This document shows positions 61,638 through 64,000 of a stretch of DNA of 64,000 nucleotides, piece by piece; position 1 is the first letter of the stretch; each line of letters starts with the position of its first letter. Source of the DNA: Lewinellaceae bacterium. Its GTDB lineage: Bacteria; Bacteroidota; Bacteroidia; Chitinophagales; Saprospiraceae. Below the pieces are notes generated by a model, which did no database searches, was not told the DNA's origin, and worked only from the letters and a program-made list of their open reading frames with translations. Both the position numbers and the translations under genes were made by a program. The stretch covers positions 62,001-126,000 of the forward strand of contig JACJYR010000007.1 of assembly GCA_020636005.1 (NCBI GenBank). The letters run 5' to 3'.

Positions 61638-62171
61638 TCAGACAGTTGGGCCGTTGCCGGGCTTGCTGCCGTTCTTTGCGCTTTCGAGTACTTTTTTGAT
61701 GCCATCCCAAAACTCCATTGGAGCTTCTTTGATGATTTCCTTCAACTTGTCCACGACCTTGCTGGTCGAGAAATACTTCCTCGTCTCCTTGGAGCCGTCC
61801 GGGAGGGTTTTTTCATCGGGGGCATACAGCCTGTTTTGGTCGGCGCTCATCTGCACCCAAGCCACGGCCAGTATGGCTGTAATCAGCACCATTCCCGACA
61901 TCACACCTATGTCCGCCAGGGTTGACCGGGTGGCGCTTTCATTTTCATATTGCTGCAGCAAATCCGCCATTCGCTGCCGATGGGCGGGTGAAGCCTCGCC
62001 GAGTTCGGCGAGCATTTCTTTGACTTTTCCGTAGTCAATTTGCTGCTCGCTGACCGGGGTTTCCGGGGGCAATTCCGTGTCGAACAAGCGGCCCATGTCC
62101 TTTTCCAAGCCTTGGAGCAGGAAGTTTACCTCGTCCGAGTACAGGTTGGCTATTTGTGTCCTGAAGTCCAT
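61638..62171 (-). CDS. Single-pass membrane protein between CHAT and TPR genes
   Basis: A 177-residue protein with a helical, acidic N-terminal region (about 1-85), one membrane segment (about 88-107, GVMSGMVLITAILAVAWVQM) and a C-terminal soluble tail (about 108-177). No known domain. Lying inside the CHAT/TPR operon, it is a candidate membrane target or effector cut or controlled by the protease. That is inference; no pore-like motif is evident. Confidence 0.75.
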   Translation of the reverse strand: MDFRTQIANLYSDEVNFLLQGLEKDMGRLFDTELPPETPVSEQQIDYGKVKEMLAELGEASPAHRQRMADLLQQYENESATRSTLADIGVMSGMVLITAILAVAWVQMSADQNRLYAPDEKTLPDGSKETRKYFSTSKVVDKLKEIIKEAPMEFWDGIKKVLESAKNGSKPGNGPTV

Positions 62172-62291
62172 TTGTCTTATTTTATTGTTTGAAAAATAAT
62201 GGTTGAAACCTCCCGAAGGAGCGCTAAAAATAACACATCATCACAAACATGGCAGCAGTTCCCTCCCGCACCGCCAGCAATATTTCCGGGG

Positions 62292-63437
62292 TCAGCCCAT
62301 GTCTCCGACCAAGATATAAGAAAACCAAAGGAAGGGATTCTGAAAAATTGGCTCCCGCCTTATCCCCTGGCAATACGCTTGCAAGGCTTCCGCCTTTGAA
62401 AGCCCTTCAACCAGCCATAGGTGGTAAAATTGGGAAAACAGGGTATGGGACAACTCCTTAGACCTGTGCCCCGTTACGTTTTTGAACGTTGGGAACAAAG
62501 AAACGATGGCGGAGTTGGCCCCGGCAAACATCAGCGCCCGGGTCAGCCCGATAAGTTCGTCCCCAGGTTTGTTCAGGCTCTCGCCCGTCACACAGGCACT
62601 CAAGACGACAAGGTCGGCTTCCAGTTGCAGTTTTTCGAATATATCCTTGGCCGTAAGGACAAATTGGAAGTGTTCAACATCTTCCCCATCAAAGGCTGCC
62701 GGGCAACCAAACAGCAATGCGCCCGAGTCCATTGCATCCTTTTTGGAAAAATAGCCGTGGGAAGATATGTGAACCAAGCTTTTTCCATTGGCAGAAGACA
62801 GCAGGTTTTCCTTTGTTGCCTCTTGGCGGGTATGGGCAGTTATGCCCCATCCCCCAATTTCCTTCAGCTTTTGTTCCACCGCCTGGGCCTCCGACTCGAA
62901 GAAGCGGCTTCTTTCCCTGTAATCTACGCCAAGAATACAGGCTTCTTTGACTGGGTTGGCTGGCTTTCCTTTTTCGGTAAAATACTGCAGGACAGAGGCA
63001 CTGGGCAGGTAGGCTATTTTGAAAAGGTCGTGCAGGTATTGCCCCTTGATGCTCACTGCATGCAATGGCAGGTAGTGCAGTTGGCCGAAGGGGACCAGGT
63101 AAATTGCATTGAAGGCTTCCAGGCTGGACAGCAGTTCATCCGAGAAAACCTTCCTGCCCAAAAGGTTGAGTTGTTCCAAACTAGTCTCCGTGAGCCTGTC
63201 CAAGACGGCCGTGTCCAGGCTTCCGGCGTTTTTTTCAATCAATTGGTTGATGGCAAGGAAGGTACTCCGTATTTTATGTACCAAAGCAGCGACTTCAGCT
63301 TCGCCCAATTGTGCTTCAAAGACAAGGGGTTCCTTGTCGTTTATCCCAAATTCTGGCATGTCAGGCCTGACCACGAAAGTAAAAAGGTTGTCTTCGACCA
63401 GGAAAAATTCAAGCAGTGCTGTTTTGTGCCTTCCCAT
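62292..63437 (-). CDS. CHAT-domain caspase-like protease without its own TPR
   Basis: A 381-residue protein. The catalytic dyad is His227 (VHISSHGYFSKKDAMDSG) and Cys282 (VVLSACVTGE), the two CHAT signature motifs. Residues 1 to about 40 (MGRHKTALLEFFLVEDNLFT) correspond to the segment just after the TPR linker in fused proteins. Activated CHAT proteases cleave partner proteins and can drive defence-related cell death. ATG 63437 is preferred over an upstream in-frame start at 63539 because it begins at the conserved edge of the domain. It is the first gene of the operon, preceded by TTGGTGCA half-site arrays. Confidence 0.85.
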   Translation of the reverse strand: MGRHKTALLEFFLVEDNLFTFVVRPDMPEFGINDKEPLVFEAQLGEAEVAALVHKIRSTFLAINQLIEKNAGSLDTAVLDRLTETSLEQLNLLGRKVFSDELLSSLEAFNAIYLVPFGQLHYLPLHAVSIKGQYLHDLFKIAYLPSASVLQYFTEKGKPANPVKEACILGVDYRERSRFFESEAQAVEQKLKEIGGWGITAHTRQEATKENLLSSANGKSLVHISSHGYFSKKDAMDSGALLFGCPAAFDGEDVEHFQFVLTAKDIFEKLQLEADLVVLSACVTGESLNKPGDELIGLTRALMFAGANSAIVSLFPTFKNVTGHRSKELSHTLFSQFYHLWLVEGLSKAEALQAYCQGIRREPIFQNPFLWFSYILVGDMG

Positions 63438-63628
63438 TTGATTTTTGTATTTTGTGTCTAATTGAATTGACTGCAAATATGCCGGACAATGCCAACTTTG
63501 TTTTGGAAAGGATAAAGGCATGGCACAGCCTGAATCCACTCCCCTATCCTGCCCTGCTAAAATAGGATTTATCTACTTTCTTGATTCGAGCCAAAACTGA
63601 TGTTCAAATATCATCGTGAATGTATCAC

Positions 63629-63749
63629 TTGGTGCAGCCTGCACCATTGCACCAAAAACAAAAACCTTGATACAAACAACTGAAAATCAAATCTTTATAA
63701 TACCATCATTTTTTGGCACAGCTTGGTGCAGTGCACCAACATGCACCAA
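63629..63749. promoter_or_regulatory. Two arrays of TTGGTGCA/TGCACCA half-sites, candidate operator of the CHAT operon
   Basis: Array 1 has TTGGTGCA (63629), TGCACCA (63640) and TGCACCAA (63648). Array 2 has TTGGTGCA (63723), TGCACCA (63732) and TGCACCAA (63742). Each array starts with an inverted pair and adds a third, direct half-site. The arrays are 94 bp apart, about nine helical turns. They lie about 190-310 bp upstream of the CHAT ATG; the rest of 63438-63784 shows no gene. Confidence 0.6.
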
Positions 63750-63784
63750 GAACGCAGTTTCAAATGGTCAAGCCCCTACCCTAT

Positions 63785-64000
63785 TCATCTCATGGCTGCC
63801 GCCATTTGCAGGTTTTGGAGCTTCACCTTCCTCCACCAGCACAGTTTCAAAAACAGCGGCGATGCCTCCGACGCACAGGGCATAAAGCCTTCCGGCATTT
63901 GGATAAATCCTGATTGGGGTATTTCAAATTCAAAAACACAGTCCGGCACATTACCGCAAGCCAGCGACTCGTGGACGGAAATGGAAACAATACCTACAAA
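63785..64000 (-). CDS. Possible C-terminal fragment of an unidentified gene (runs off window)
   Basis: An open minus-strand frame of 71 codons from the window edge to a TGA at 63785-63787. Its codons favour G/C at the third position as in the local genes. It ends LCWWRKVKLQNLQMAAAMR. A rightward frame is also open across the same bases, so the call is weak. No family recognised. Confidence 0.3.
   Translation of the reverse strand, partial: FVGIVSISVHESLACGNVPDCVFEFEIPQSGFIQMPEGFMPCASEASPLFLKLCWWRKVKLQNLQMAAAMR

Noticed and set aside
61611..61710. Upstream start of the TPR gene at 61710
   Set aside because: It would overlap the preceding membrane-protein gene by about 70 bp and adds Arg/Lys-rich sequence not seen in TPR proteins.

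Overview
The window looks like chromosome of a member of the Bacteroidota, probably a Saprospiria-type gliding or saprophytic lineage; this is inference. The supporting signs are C-terminal type IX secretion sorting domains on several secreted proteins, Bacteroidota -7 promoter elements (TAnnTTTG), weak Shine-Dalgarno sites, small Cys/His-rich exported proteins beside RND pumps, and CzcA pumps fused to TolC. No rRNA, tRNA or CRISPR array was seen.

1-46.5 kb is a dense heavy-metal and metalloid resistance region. It holds three HME-RND efflux systems (3.3-9.4 kb, 19.9-26.3 kb, 40.2-46.5 kb). It also holds three P1B-type ATPases: a Zn/Cd/Pb type at 11.4 kb, a Cu type at 14.4 kb, and a Co-type SPC ATPase at 34.5 kb. 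An arsR-arsC-ACR3 operon (17.5-19.8 kb), a PII-like regulator, a copper-chaperone-like HMA protein and an HMA-AraC fusion regulator complete the set. The first two RND systems are paralogous modules: small Cys-rich protein, CzcA-TolC fusion, lipoprotein adaptor, and then a type IX-secreted peptidylarginine-deiminase-like enzyme. The second CzcA-TolC gene carries five separate -1 homopolymer frameshifts. Secreted or lipoprotein genes are interspersed: a di-heme cytochrome-like lipoprotein, a galactose-oxidase-like copper radical oxidase, an M28 peptidase, and small type IX cargo.

46.5-59.5 kb is an accessory region. Two copies of a ~216 bp structured repeat flank a DUF4209 (HEPN-like) gene and an unknown gene. 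A plasmid- or integrative-element-like block follows: DUF6166, ArdC antirestriction, a PD-(D/E)XK nuclease, an unknown protein and a SLOG protein. Next comes a two-gene OLD-family nuclease plus UvrD-helicase pair that resembles the Gabija anti-phage system.

59.7-63.5 kb is a leftward three-gene operon encoding a CHAT (caspase-like) protease, a single-pass membrane protein and a TPR protein. The TPR and CHAT proteins look like the two halves of a classic TPR-CHAT protein, cut at the normal junction but encoded in swapped order with a membrane protein between them. Upstream lie two arrays of TTGGTGCA/TGCACCA half-sites 94 bp apart, a candidate operator. This operon is the best candidate for an undescribed system in the window.
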